Below are positions 31,900-43,226 of a DNA stretch of 64,000 nucleotides, one piece after another. The notes under the pieces were generated by a model. The model was not told where the DNA came from and searched no databases. It was given only the letters and a program-made list of their open reading frames with translations. Source of the stretch: Otatea glauca (lineage: Eukaryota > Streptophyta > Magnoliopsida > Poales > Poaceae); the NCBI GenBank assembly GCA_036346275.1, contig CM070720.1, positions 13,059,278 to 13,123,277 on the forward strand, written 5' to 3'. A program made the position numbers and the translations under genes. Every line of letters starts with the position of its first letter. Positions within the stretch are counted from its first letter, which is position 1.

Positions 31900-34800
31900 A
31901 TGGACTGAAGCTGGATGTACGCTGAGAACCGTACGAGCGCTGAGTACATTAATGGTGTCTCCGTTTTTAGAAGAGGTGCATAGGAGGATATGTTGAACAA
32001 GAGGGTGGAATTTATGCCTTGTTCATGCATTGACTGAGAGAATCTGAGGATGTTTCAAAACTCAGCAGAGATCGAAGCACACTTGATTCTAAGGGGTTTC
32101 AAAAGTGGGTATACATATTGGACCAGTCACGGTGAAGAGCAGATTATACAGGAAGCAAGTAGTATTAACATCGTCGACAAAGTCAATGACACGCCGGATG
32201 ATATCGACTGTGCTTTCAATGAGGATAGGTTTCACGATGATAATCTAGATCAGATATTGCTTGATGCATAAAGGAACCATGATGAGCGGGAGTTCGTAAA
32301 ATTCTGGGGCTTGATGGATGACTAATAGAAACCTTTGTTCTCGGGCTACAAGTCCAAATACATAAAGTTGTCATTCATGTTTGAACTGCTGAAATTAAAA
32401 GCAAGCAACAGTTGGTCCGACAAGAGTTTCATGACGTTGTTAGGTCTATTATCGAATATGCTTCCAGAGGGAAATGAGTTGCTAACAACCACCTACAAAG
32501 CGAAGAAGGCTCTTTGTCCCTTGAGAATGGAAGTAGAAAGAATATATGCATGTCTGAACAACTGTATCCTCTACCGCAAAGAGTACGCAAACTTTTCTGT
32601 ATGTTTGGTGTGCAATGCATCCCGGTACAAGCGTAAAGATCAATCAGATGATGACGATGAGGGCATCGAGGTGAAGAAAGGACCTCCTGGTAAAGTGGCA
32701 TGGTATTTGCCTGTAATTCCCCATTTGAAGCATTTATTTGCGAACCCAAATGAGGCAAAACTGCTTCGGAGGCACTCGGATGAGTGTAAGAACGATGGAA
32801 TGCTAAGCCACCCTGCTGATTCCACCTAGTGGAGAAACATCGATAGGGGGTTTCAAGAATTCACTGCGGATCCGTGGAATATAAGGTTTGGATTGAGTAC
32901 GGATGGAATGAATACTTCAGTAACATGAGCAGTCGTCATAGCACTTAGCCCGTGAATCTCGTATCTACAACCTTCTTCCTTGGTTGTCTACGAAGTGGAA
33001 GTACATTTTACTATCTATACTTATCCAAGGCCGGAAGCAACCAGGGAACGATACTAATGTGTCCTAGCACCATTGGTAGAAGATCTAAAAACACTGTGGG
33101 CTCCTAGGGTATAGGTATGGGATGCTCACAAATGAGAGTACTTCACTTTGCACTTCCTGTTATTCTACACCATAAATGATTATCCTGCCCTTACTAACCT
33201 ATCGGGCCAGAGTACAAAAGGAGCTAAAGCCTGGACTCATTTCTTAGAAGATATCTAGAGTGTGTGGCTGAATCACTCACGCAAAATCATGTACATGCGT
33301 CACCGTAGGTTCCTTCGGAGGAATCACCTATACCGCAAGATGAAGAAATAATTCGATAAAACGAATGAAGACGGTTTAGCTCCAAAGCCTTTAAGTGGAA
33401 TAGACATTCATAATATGGTTAAGATCTTGGATGTTGTGCTTGGAAAGGGATGTAAATTAATGACCCGTGAGAAGAGCATGTGAAAGAAGAGATCAATATT
33501 TTAGGACCTACCTTATTGGGAGCACCTAGAAGTTCGGCACTGCATCGGCATCATACACGAAGAGAAGAATGTCTGTGATAGCTTGATTGGTCTCTTACTG
33601 AACATTAAGGGCAAAACAAAAAACGGTATGAATGCACGGCTTGACTTGGTCGATATGGGCATCAAACCTAAGTTAGCACCGAAAGAGACCGATAAAGTTC
33701 AAACTATTGCGAACCTACTTGTTACACTATCAAAGGCTGAGAGAACTGAACTGTGCTAGTGCTTACATGATGTGAAAGTACCGTATGGTTACTCTAACAA
33801 CATGAAGAGACATGTTTTGATGCAATATTTGAGCTTAACTGGCATGAAGTCTCATAATTGCCATGTGCTTATAATACATATGCTCCCTATCATAATTAGA
33901 AGTATTTTACCGAGAAAGGTCTGGGAGATAATAACAAGGCTGTGTTATTTCTTTAACACAATTGATTAGAAGGTTATTGAGCCAGAAGGACTAGATGCTC
34001 TGCAGGCTGAGGTGGTGATGACTCTATGTAATCTTGAGATGAATTTCCCTCTGTCATTTTTCGATATCATGGTCCATCTTATTGTTCACCTTGTGAGGGA
34101 GATAAAGATGTGTGATCCCGTGTTCCTACGTACCATGTACCCGTTCGAGAGGTACATGGGAATGCTCAAGTTCTATGTGGATTACATGGCTTAGGTCGAA
34201 CCGATAGGTGAGCCTTGATCCTGCCATGAGGGAAGGCTCCAGGGTATCGGGATCATCGGAAGGAAAGCAATCACGTCTAATGCAGCTACGTGTGCTAAAG
34301 CCTATTTCACGGTTTTGCATCACATGGCTGTAGTGTCCTTGTATATCGACGAGCACAAGAACTAGCTACGGCAAGAGAATTTGTCATGACAACAGTCCTG
34401 GATCATCAGACAGCATAACCTTCAATTCAACAGATGGTTGAAGGAGCGACAACCCATCTCTGGAAGCTCATCAGGTGATACGCTGACATGGTTGGCAAAA
34501 GGGCCAACATTTACAGTTGTAACATAGAAAGGATACGACTTAAATAGTTACACATTTTACACGAGAGATCACGACATGAAGAGCACAAACCAGAACAGTG
34601 GTGTTCGCATAGATGCGCTCAACACTGCTGGGTCGATGAGAGCCTACTATAGGTTCATTGAGGAAATTTGGGAGCTTGACTATGTACTATTCAAGATCTC
34701 CTTATTTCGATGCCGTTGGGTTCACCTGCAGCACGTGAAGGTTGAAAAATACGGCTTCACTAATGTGAACCTCGAACCATTTCTACTTGCTAACCAAGTT

Positions 34801-35079
34801 GCTCAAGTCTTCTATGTAACCGCACACCAAGAAGAACCATTTGTACTCGCTAACCAAGTTGTTCAAGTCTTCTATGTAATTGACCAGTCTAACAAGAAGC
34901 GCAACATGGTTCTTCAGGGAAAAAAAGAATTGTCGGAGTTGAGAATGTTGTGGATGAGGAAGAATACATCAGTTTGACAAATTGCCTACTATCGGAACTG
35001 GCATAACAGTCCACAAAGAACATCCTGAGGAAGCTAGCTACACACATGTCGATCGTCATGAAGTGCTAGTTTTTGAATA
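31900..35079 (+). pseudogene. C1 transposase, TNP2 type (Transpos_assoc, Transposase_21, DUF4216-like C-terminus)
   Basis: Decayed but nearly full length. Near the N-terminus is the transposase-associated zinc-type domain (CSCID, then ILRGFKSGYTYWTSHGE, 32085-32140). The Transposase_21 core follows, with KASNSWSDKSF (about 32400), LPEGNELLTTTY, GLSTDGMN (about 32893), HIIHEEKN-like and VCDSLIGLLLNIKGK (33571-33612), VKVPYGYSNNMKRHVL and FDIMVHLIVHLVREI (34050-34110), and TMYPFERYMGMLK (34130-34170). The C-terminal DUF4216-like part is at 34577-35079 (QNSGVRIDALN, then CRWVHL and PFLLANQVAQVFYV). At least ten stops or frameshifts are seen. A working copy would cut and paste CACTA elements. A 60-base partial tandem duplication (LANQVAQVFYV / LANQVVQVFYV) is present at 34780-34880. 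Confidence 0.88.
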
Positions 35080-35510
35080 AAAGAATAAGCAAGTGGAGTT
35101 ATGAAGAGGTCGTCATATTTATTTGTCATGTATAAAAGTAAATGAATGTGCTGTCGCTGTATTGTTATTACTTGAACAGGCTGCATTTTGTAAACTGCAT
35201 TTTTCACTTTCTCTACAATTGTTGAAGTGATCATCAAAATCTTAATTAGAACAAAAAAGGACTTCATGAGTTATCACACCCAACTTGAACACAGAATATT
35301 GAATTACACTATGAAGAAATATTGCATTGCACTAGTTGGTAATAATGATACGAAACAAATAATAAATTGACTAAATAATAATAACTTGAGCAAATAATAA
35401 AAATAATAATAACTTGAACAAATAATATTAATAAATAATAATAACTTGAACAAATAATAATAAACAATACCAAACAAATAATAATAACTTTACTAAAATT
35501 AAAAAAAACT
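35080..35510 (+). repeat. AT-rich spacer of C1 with AATAATAATAACTTGAACAA repeats
   Basis: No gene is seen. From about 35340 to 35500 a 20-35-base unit with TAATAATAACTTGAACAAATAAT is repeated about five times. Confidence 0.65.
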
Positions 35511-35613
35511 AATCATAGACGGTTCTTGGCTTGAAACGTCTTTGATGGACTCATCACAGACGGTTCAAGCCTAGAACCGTCGGTGATGGTCTCAACGTGC
35601 TTTTGTAGTAGTG
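35511..35613 (+). repeat. C1 right terminus with subterminal repeats
   Basis: Inverted and direct copies of AGACGGTTC..GGCTTGAA and TCAAGCCTAGAACCGTC, ending in the CACTA terminal repeat TTTTGTAGTAGTG at 35601-35613. Confidence 0.75.
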
Positions 35614-36958
35614 TCTCAAGCCCAGAGCCATCTCATTCCTCTCCCACCCCTCACGCTCTTCACGCATGCACAGTACCTCAAACCCTAGGTCTTGTCGGTG
35701 TCGGCGGCTCCCCACCCCCCACACCGTGCAGCTACACCTCCTCCCCACCCCACTGGCTCTTCCACCGTATCCTCCCAGGTGCCACCCTATTGATCGCATC
35801 CTCCCCGGATTTAATGCCCCCCGCCTCTCCTCTGGATTTAATGCTGCACTCGACTCGACGCAGGGAACGATGACACCGGCGGCGACTGGATCTGAGCTGC
35901 CGCCGCTCCTCCTTCTTCCGATCCCGGTCTCCCCCCACCACCACCTTGGGGTGAAATTCTTGTAGGAAACGAAGGTATGTATCCCAATCCCACTTCTTTA
36001 TCTCAAATCGCATGGTAATGTAGTTCAGTATGCTTGTTGTTGCTAGAGCTGGCTGTCACATTTTTTGTTGGCACCAAAAGGTAGATCTGGGAGAAAACCC
36101 CCTTTGTGCCGTGACATAATTTTTGTTGAGCTTGTTGGTACTAGCCAATGTTCACGCACACTGTGACTATGTAGATTGTTATTTTCTCTGTATGAGTAGT
36201 TTGTCATAGTATTTAGGATTACTAATCTAGTGAAATATGTCAAAGCTCACTGTAATTAATTTTTCTGTAACATAACTGGAATTTGCTATTTATCATTCTC
36301 AAATCTCACTTCAAGAATTTCGGTACCAGGATTAGTTTTATCTTCAGAGAAACATCGCAATTTCGGTACCAGAAATAAGTTTGTATGTAGAATTCTTTTG
36401 TCAGCCACGGACATTTTCATTTTGCATGTTTTGCTGTAAAAAAGTGTGTTTCTGGTGTAAGGAATTTCTTTAAATTCATCTGCATACATTTGTGAAATGC
36501 CACTACTTATATGATGCTAATAACTAGTACAGGTTGTGGTTATGGAAAATAGTGCTCTCAGTTGCAGCCGGTTAGCTGCTGACCTGCTGCTGCTGTCATA
36601 CTTTTATTTGAAATTTCATCTGGCTAGTAGTATTTCTTATTAGATTTCATGGTGCCCTAGTCGCAAAGGTTGATTGGCACTATCTTGAGTGACCTGTCAC
36701 CTATACTTTACTTGAAGTATGCCCCCAAAGTATGGCCATTTTTTCTTGATTATTGTTGGAGGAGGCAAATCTCGACAATCATTCTTTGCAACTGAAAGAT
36801 ATTCATCTTGTTCCTCTCCCACGCTACTCCATTGTTGAATTACAAGAGAAAGTCAACTCCCATCTCCTTACAGGAATGAACCCAAACACATATTTTGACT
36901 ATGGGATAGTCCTCAACCATAGAATATCACAGGATAATTAGCTGGGGTATTCTATTTG
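35614..36958 (+). other. Gene-like stretch of unknown origin (GC-rich exon-like part, intron-like part, short coding-like part)
   Basis: 35614-35970 is GC- and CCT-rich, like a grass 5' exon, with an ATG at 35870 (MTPAATGSELPPLLLL, 32 codons to a stop). It ends AACGAAG/GTATGT, a good splice donor. 35970-36740 is AT-rich and intron-like, without a clear gene. 36753-36941 is an open frame of about 62 codons (QLKDIHLVPLPRYSIVELQE, then NPNTYFDYGIVLNHR) that looks coding but matches no family I recognise. It may be a fragment of a host gene or of an unrecognised element. The inverted-repeat element begins right after it. Confidence 0.35.
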
Positions 36959-38830
36959 CACTACCTTGAAAAAGGCCATCTGTGGCGGTTTTTGAACCGC
37001 CACAGATTTATTGTCACTGATAATCGAGGATTATCAGTGGTGGTTCTAGAACCGCCACAGATAACACTATCTGTGGCGGTTTTTGGCTAGAACAGCCACT
37101 GATATTTGGGTATCAGTAGCGGTTTGAGCCAAAAACCGTCACTGATACTCAAATATTAGTAGCGGTTCTATCCCAAAAACTGCCACTGATAATACGACTA
37201 TTAGTGGCTGTTTTTTGCTAGAACTGCCACTCATACAACTATCAGTGGCGGTTGTATATAAAACCGCCACTGATAGGCCTAGTATCAGTAGCGGTTTTTT
37301 GATAGAACCGTCACTGATATTACGTCAATGAAAAGGCATGGCTAGGGCTGATAATCCCACACACGAAAATAAAAAACTGGCATTTGTGGCTAGCCTCAGG
37401 CAGCCCTAGCCATGCCTTTTCATTATGTACATTGTTGTTTCAATTGACATCACTAGTTCAAATGTAAGATTTATTAGCATAATCATTTTAAAAAAACTTT
37501 GAGATACAAGAGAGATAAAAACGGGATGCTGGGCATAGAAGAATTGGAGATAACAAAAAAAAGCTAATATTCTATCTACTTACTAATCACTTAAAGGTTT
37601 TTATGCAACTCTCTGGCAACTTCAAGGAACTGAAAACCACTCAACTCTTCTCTGTGCACCGCTGCCAAAATGAAATCAACATCTTGTGCATGATTCTCAA
37701 GACATCGGAGTGCCTCTATGGGACTTGAATACACTGTCACTGAAAAAAAAGGGAAAATTTTTAGTGTCTATTATGAACACAAAAAATTCCTGCCAGCAAT
37801 CCATGTTCTTTTTAAGAAGTAGATATTTTATTACTACTACTTTTTCAATCCTTCATAATATTCCTCAGTCACTGATTCTGACTTTGCAATGGTCTGCATG
37901 CAGAAACTCTTTCTTTTATAGTTCTGAGAATTTTTTGTATTCATAATAGACACTAACAATTGTCCCTTTTTTCAGTGACAGTGTATTCAAGTCCCATAGG
38001 GGCACTCCGATGTCTTGAGAATCATGCACAAGATGTTGATTTCATTTTGGCAGCGGTGCCCATGGAAGAGTTGAGTGGTTTTTAGTTCCTTGAAGTTGCC
38101 AGAGAGTTGCATAAAAACCTTCAAGTGATTAGTAAGTAGATACAATCTTAGCTATTTTTTGTTATCTTCAATTCTTCTGTGCCCAGCATCCCATTTTTAT
38201 CTCTCTTGTATCTGACAGTTTTTTTAAAATGATTATGCTAATAAATCTTACATTTGAACTAGTGATGTCAACTGAAACAACAATGTACATAATGAAAAGG
38301 CATGGCTAGCGCTACCTGAGGCTAGCCACAAATGCCAGTTTTTTTATTTTCGTGTGTGGGATTATCAGCGGCGGTTTTGGCCCAAAACCGCTACTGACGT
38401 AATATCAGCGATGGTTCTATCAAAAAACCGCCACTGATACTAGGCCTATCAGTTGCGGTTTTATATACAACCGCCACAGATAGTTGTATCAGTGGCAGTT
38501 CTAGCCAAAAACCGCCACTAATAGTCATATTATCAGTGGCGGTTTTTGGGATAGAACCGCTACTGATATTTAAGTATCAGTGGCGGTTCTATCAAAAAAC
38601 CGCCACTGATACTTGGATGATTACTGGCGGTTTTTGGCTCGAACCGTCACTGATACCCGAATATCAGTGGCTATTCTAGCCAAAAACCGCCACAGATAGT
38701 GTTATCTGTGGCGGTTCTAGAACCGCCACTGATAATACTCGATTATCAGTGGCAGTAAATCTGTGGCGGTTTAAAAACCGCCACTGATAGCATTTATGAA
38801 CCGCCACAGATGGCATTTTTCAAGGTAGTG
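36959..38830. mobile_element. CACTA-ended foldback element: 1.87-kb near-complete inverted repeat
   Basis: The ends are CACTACCTTGAAAAA and its complement TTTTTCAAGGTAGTG. The left arm 36959-37789 and right arm 37928-38830 are reverse complements of each other at roughly 90 percent by eye, with a 138-base loop. The outer 370-500 bases of each arm are an array of short palindromic subterminal repeats (ATCAGTGGCGGTT/AACCGCCACTGAT). The inner about 460 bases are unique sequence, also inverted. The right arm has about 70 extra bases, from additional repeat units. No transposase is encoded. Flanks are TTG on the left and AAT on the right, so a 3-bp duplication is not evident. Confidence 0.88.
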
Positions 38831-39552
38831 AATTGTTGCCAGAATTACCTCAATTTCTGGTTGAAACTGTGCATGTGTTATGTATGCTACTACATCTTGG
38901 GGATCTTGCACAGATCTTTGTTCTGCTAGAAATCTGAAATGGCTATTGTCTTATTTTGAACAACTTTCTAGGTTGAGGATAAGTTTTCATAAATGTGACT
39001 TGGTTCCTGTGCATATGAATGCTGAGGATGCTCACTCTTTTGCTCAGATTTTTGGTTCAAAGATAGGGTGCTTTCCCTTTCAAATATTTAGGAGTCCCTC
39101 TTCGTTACAAGAATTTGAGGAGATAATACTTTCAACCTATTATTGAGAAGATTCTAAAGAGGGTTGCTGGCTGGAGGGCTCATTTTCTTTGGGACAATTT
39201 TGTACGACATCATAACTCATAAGTACCATGTAGCCAATTGGAGGCTGGTGCATCAGAAAAAAAGAATACGGAGGTTTGGGTATTCCAGATCTCAAGGATC
39301 TAAGGGTGTGTTTGGTAGGGCTTAGATCTGGTGGAGTTGGGTATTCTGAACTCCACCAGATCCATGGAGCTGGATCTGTGAGTATATTAAGAGTGTTTAG
39401 ATGGATCATCTTTTCAAATTTTAGACCAAAAATATAAACTTAATTCACTTTATTTTAGCCTACAAATTTCAGATCTCAGGTGAAGCTGGGATCTGGAGCT
39501 CTACCAAACAGGCCCTAAATCCCTTTCTCCTTGCTTCTTGGCTTAGAAGGCG
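38831..39552 (+). pseudogene. L1-type LINE reverse-transcriptase fragment
   Basis: Frames can be pieced to the C-terminal part of a plant L1 ORF2: ARNLKWLLSYFEQLS.LRISFHKCDLVPV, then FGSKIGCFPF and YLGVPLRY, then IIEKILKRVAGWRA, then EYGGLGIPDLKDL and, after the MITE, LLASWLRR. The YADD box and everything before it are missing. About 50 residues are lost between the GWRAHFLW and KKEYGG blocks. The fragment ends abruptly next to element D with no poly(A), so this is a rearranged piece rather than a normal 5'-truncated insert. Confidence 0.8.
39304..39515. mobile_element. Tourist-like MITE (212 bp) in the LINE fragment
   Basis: Terminal repeats GGGTGTGTTTGGTAG and CTACCAAACAGGCCC, flanked by TAA on both sides (39301-39303 and 39516-39518), as in PIF/Harbinger-related Tourist elements. 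Removing it with one TAA joins LINE codons LKDL to NPFLLASW in frame, confirming the borders. Confidence 0.9.
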
Positions 39553-40008
39553 AATTCAAAACTATGCCCTTCGGGTGAAACAAGCACTATTCTAATACCA
39601 TCACCTTCTCGATATACTGATCCGTCAAAATATAATTCCCAAGGGGCTACATATACTAAACCGGTAATAATCTCATGACCTATTATAAAATCGGCTATCA
39701 TCTGTCCTTTAACTGCTTTAGCAGATTCATATGTCAGGTCGAATTCGATGAGCGTGTAAGCCCATTTACCAAGCTGACCTCGTAAAATCGAAGCTGCCAG
39801 CATATATTTTATCACATTGGTTTGACAAATAACTTTACAAGTCAATACTAAAATATAATGCCTTAGTTTTGTACAAGCAAAATATAAAGATAGGCAAATT
39901 TTCTCTACAAAGGATACCTGGTTTCAGCATCGAGCAAGCATGAGCTTAAGTAAAAAATTACTCTTTCTTTACCATAGCTTCTTGTGACAAAATAGCTCCA
40001 ATAGTTTC
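39543..40008 (-). pseudogene. Element D RNase H region
   Basis: Minus-strand frame 39845-39543 carries YMLAASILRGQLGKWAYTL, MIADFIIGHE and the DGS motif (LYFDGSVYREGDG) of the second, plant-type RNase H with ESPEGHSF-like end. 40008-39846 holds the end of the first RNase H (IGAILSQEAM, then LSLYFACTKLRHY). The frame before 40008 joins exactly to that after 51812 once E and one GTTTC are removed (LSAEKET/IGAIL). Confidence 0.8.
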
Positions 40009-43000
40009 TGTAACATCCCAAAATTCGTCTAAATATTATTTTATTGTCCTTGGTGCATTTTATGATTTTTCTCGAATTTATTTGGATTTTTCTGGATTTA
40101 TTGGAATTAATTGCAAATAAAGTGTTTTAGCTTTTTGTTGAAAACTATTTAAATTTATGCAAAGTTAAAATAAAGTTTTGCCAAAAATATTTTATTTGAG
40201 TCCAGAATATCTCCAAGTATTTTTGAGAATTTTCTTGGAATTTTCTTGATTATTTTATTGCCTGAAACAAATAAAATGAATTTCGGTAATTATTTTAAAT
40301 GTGAAATCCTTTTAAAAAGATCATGAACAGTAACGGGCCGGCCCACTACTGTGTGGCCCAAATAGCCCGTGCAGCCCGTTTTGCCGCCGAAACCCTAACC
40401 CTAATCCGCCGACCAATGGATCGAGATCCAACGGCTGCGCTTCTGCCACGTCGCCTGTAGCCGTCTGATGGAGGCCGCGTGGACACTGGTGATGAAGCCG
40501 TGTTGCCTCTCCGTATCGCCGTCAGAGTCCGCCGCCGCCACGGAACCGCCTCCGAAATCCGCGCTGCGCACGCCGCCCCGTGTGCCTATTTAAGGCGCCG
40601 CCGCGGGCGCTGAAACCCTCACCCCGAGCCGCACCCATCTGTCAGTTCTCGCACGCCGAGACGCCCTCGCCTGCCAGTGCGATCTTGCCGGAGTTGCCGA
40701 AGCCCCCGCTGTGGTCCCATCCGTTTTCCGTCGTCGTCACGCCGCCCCGAACCGTGCCGGATCGAGATCCGTCACCCTTGGACCGCGACGCACCTACGTC
40801 GTCTTCCCCGCTGACGGTGGAACTGCGCCACCGCACCGCCATCGCTGGGTTGGAGCTCTGCCAGCCGTTCGAACTCCGATTGACGCTCCGGATCGTGCTG
40901 CGTGGGTAAGCATCTCGAGTATCGGTAGCCGTCGGATCCAAATCAGGCGATCGAGCCGTAGCCGCATGTCCCTCTGCCCAGCGCCGTCCGATCGAACCTA
41001 TGCACGCCAGATCGCACCGGCGACGTGGCCAACCGCGTGCCGCCACGAGTCGAGCGCAGAGCCGTAGCGCCGTGAACCGGTGCGGGTTGGTGGACTGGGT
41101 CCGTACGCCCGAGACGAGTGGCAGCGTCTGATTGGCTGACATCAGGGCTGACATCAGCGTGACGCAGTTAATCGGTTTTCGATTTAAAAATAATTCGGTA
41201 AATTCGGATTTTCTAATTTCTGTATTTTCAGTATTTATTCAAACTTCCAAAGGCTATAACTTTTGAATTTTAACTCGGATTTGAGTGATTCAAATTTCTA
41301 AAAAAATTTCAAATTGAGATCTATTTAATGGTGAATTTTAATTGATTTTTGGAGTTCATTTTCTCTCTGCTTTGGTATTTATTTGCTTTTCTCCTTCGGT
41401 ACGCGTAGACGTTGAATTGTGCGACGCTTCGGAGGAAGATCCAACAACTGAAGATCAGGACCTATTCTAAGGCAAGTTGTGGTTTGATCATGTTGAACCC
41501 ATGTTTATAAAATTGCTATATTGTTTTACTCTATTGCATGGTATTTCAAGTATACAAATTGTTTCAACTTAAATTGGGATCTAGTTAATCTACCCACTTG
41601 ACTTATGTACCCTACCTTGTCATTGTATGCCATAATCTATTGTCACCCTAGATTGGTTCATTATAGTTGGTTAGTAATGATAATCAACATGGGATGGTTA
41701 GACCGTATTAGTTGCTTAGCCATGCCACGTCATCACATGTGTTTGAATCATTGATAATTAATCTTGATTAATGGAATATGGAACGATGATATGAACTTGT
41801 GTGTCATGTGGGATCACACGATGAGATTGAGTTGTTGTGGCGAGTCATGTCACGCAACGATGTTGAATTGTTGATGGCACGTGGTGCTTGGTAATCAACC
41901 TAGGTGATAATCATTTAAATTGGGGCAAGTGATAAGGGGCGAGTATGCCATGGTGGGCCCGATGGGCAGAGGGTACGTGGATGTCTTGCCATGATCACTC
42001 TAAGGACTTAACCTTGCAAGCCTTTGACCTGAGTCAATCATGCAACCAATGTCTGGAATGGGCCAGCCTAGCTGATTAATTTGCAATGTCTTAGCTTTGA
42101 TACTATCTTGCTCGGTGTGAGTTCCCGAGTTATGGAGTAATTCACATGGCACAAGAGGGGGGCCCTGGATGTGGTAACCAGTCCCACCAGGGTTGAAACC
42201 TTAACGGGTGGTACCGGGTTAAGCCAGCGCATTGTAAAGGCTTTGTTATAATCACTCGCCTTGGTGGTGTTTGGTTGTATCGCGTGGGTAAAGTGCATAA
42301 CCTCTGCAGAGTGTGAAACTATTCGGATAGCCGTGTCATGTATTGAGCAATGCTCGGGAATTACAGTTAAGGGTTAGCTTAATTAACTGGACAACTTGGT
42401 TGGGATGGCTGAATGCCATGTGGAAGATGGAATTTGATTTAGGATTGGAAACCTGGTTTACTTAAAGAATGCTGAGTCTATTTACTATTGTTATTTGTTT
42501 TACAGTCTTTACAATCTATTTATTGTATTTGTTCATGAATGCTGCTTATTGCAAAATAGCCATGATAGCCTATCCATTGGAATAAGCCTTGCATATAGTT
42601 ACATAGAATTGCATTCTATGCACAACTTGTTGAGTGCTTTAAGTACTCACCCTTGCAAACAACAATAATCAACAGTCGAAGAATCTACACCTATGTTGGA
42701 GGAGGAGTTCCAGGAGGACGCGAGTCATTAGGGTCCGAGCCTTGTCGGTTGCCTGTGGTGAACTGATGAGCTATCTACGTTTTCTACTTTCCGCTGTTTA
42801 ATTATTAGTTTATATTTCCAATCTTGCCCTGCGTGGCTTAATAATGTAAGTCGGTCATAAGATCATACACTTAGCCATATCGATAAATGGAGTATTATTC
42901 TATTATCGTTGAGTATGATATGATATGCACCAATGTTGAGCTATGTGCACTAGCGTTGATCCTGGGACTAGTGCGGTAAACACAGTGGGTTCGAATCAGT

Positions 43001-43017
43001 GGATTCGGATCCTTACA
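40009..43017 (+). repeat. 5' LTR of element E (3009 bp)
   Basis: TGTAACATCCC to GGATCCTTACA. TATA-like CTATTTAA at 40586-40593; TCCAACGGCT at 40427-40436; shared CTCTGCAGAG block at 42284-42333; hairpin GAGTGC/GTACTC at 42632-42648. It has about 50 bases near 40370-40424 that the other LTR lacks, and lacks about 45 bases present at 49517-49565. Confidence 0.95.
40586..40593 (+). promoter_or_regulatory. TATA-like box of the E LTR promoter
   Basis: CTATTTAAGGCGCC in a GC-rich region; the 3' LTR copy is at 49297-49304 and G has the same element. Confidence 0.55.
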
Positions 43018-43021
43018 GAGA

Positions 43022-43033
43022 TGGTATCAGAGC
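43022..43033 (+). other. Primer-binding site of element E (initiator Met tRNA type)
   Basis: TGGTATCAGAGC four bases after the LTR, as in F and G. Confidence 0.9.
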
Positions 43034-43226
43034 ATACTAACTGTAGGTCTTGGCTCTAGATAGCATGGAGGTGTCCGGGTTGTGTCCAAAACTATTTTCT
43101 AAAAGAAAAATCTAAAGTTGGCTAATAAAATACTCTTGACTCATCCCATTCTCTACTTCTCGCCTTTGCTGAATTTACCGTTTTCATTTCCGTTTCGGGT
43201 GGAGAACTTATTCAAAGTTCTTGTGG

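Larger units (their letters stand above)
31363..35613 (+). mobile_element. C1: CACTA (En/Spm) DNA transposon, decayed
   Basis: Seen: a TNP2-type transposase (31900-35079), AT-rich spacer, subterminal repeats with the motif AGACGGTTC (35518-35590), and a right end GCTTTTGTAGTAGTG, whose complement starts CACTACTACA. The left terminal repeat was not found; 31363 is only where N2 similarity ends, so the true left border is uncertain. The three bases after the right end are TCT. A second component (TNPA/TNPD) was not recognised. Confidence 0.75.

Noticed and set aside
36959..38830. CRISPR-like array of short palindromic repeats
   Set aside because: Plant nuclear context, irregular spacing, CACTA terminal repeats at both ends; these are transposon subterminal repeats.
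36959..38830. MicroRNA gene
   Set aside because: The arms are far longer than a miRNA precursor; the hairpin is better explained as an inverted-repeat transposon, though small RNAs may still arise from it.
43022..43033. Possible tRNA gene remnants (TGGTATCAGAGC, also at 31112, 19308, 7043)
   Set aside because: Each sits 2-4 bases inside an LTR and only the tRNA 3' complement is present; they are primer-binding sites.
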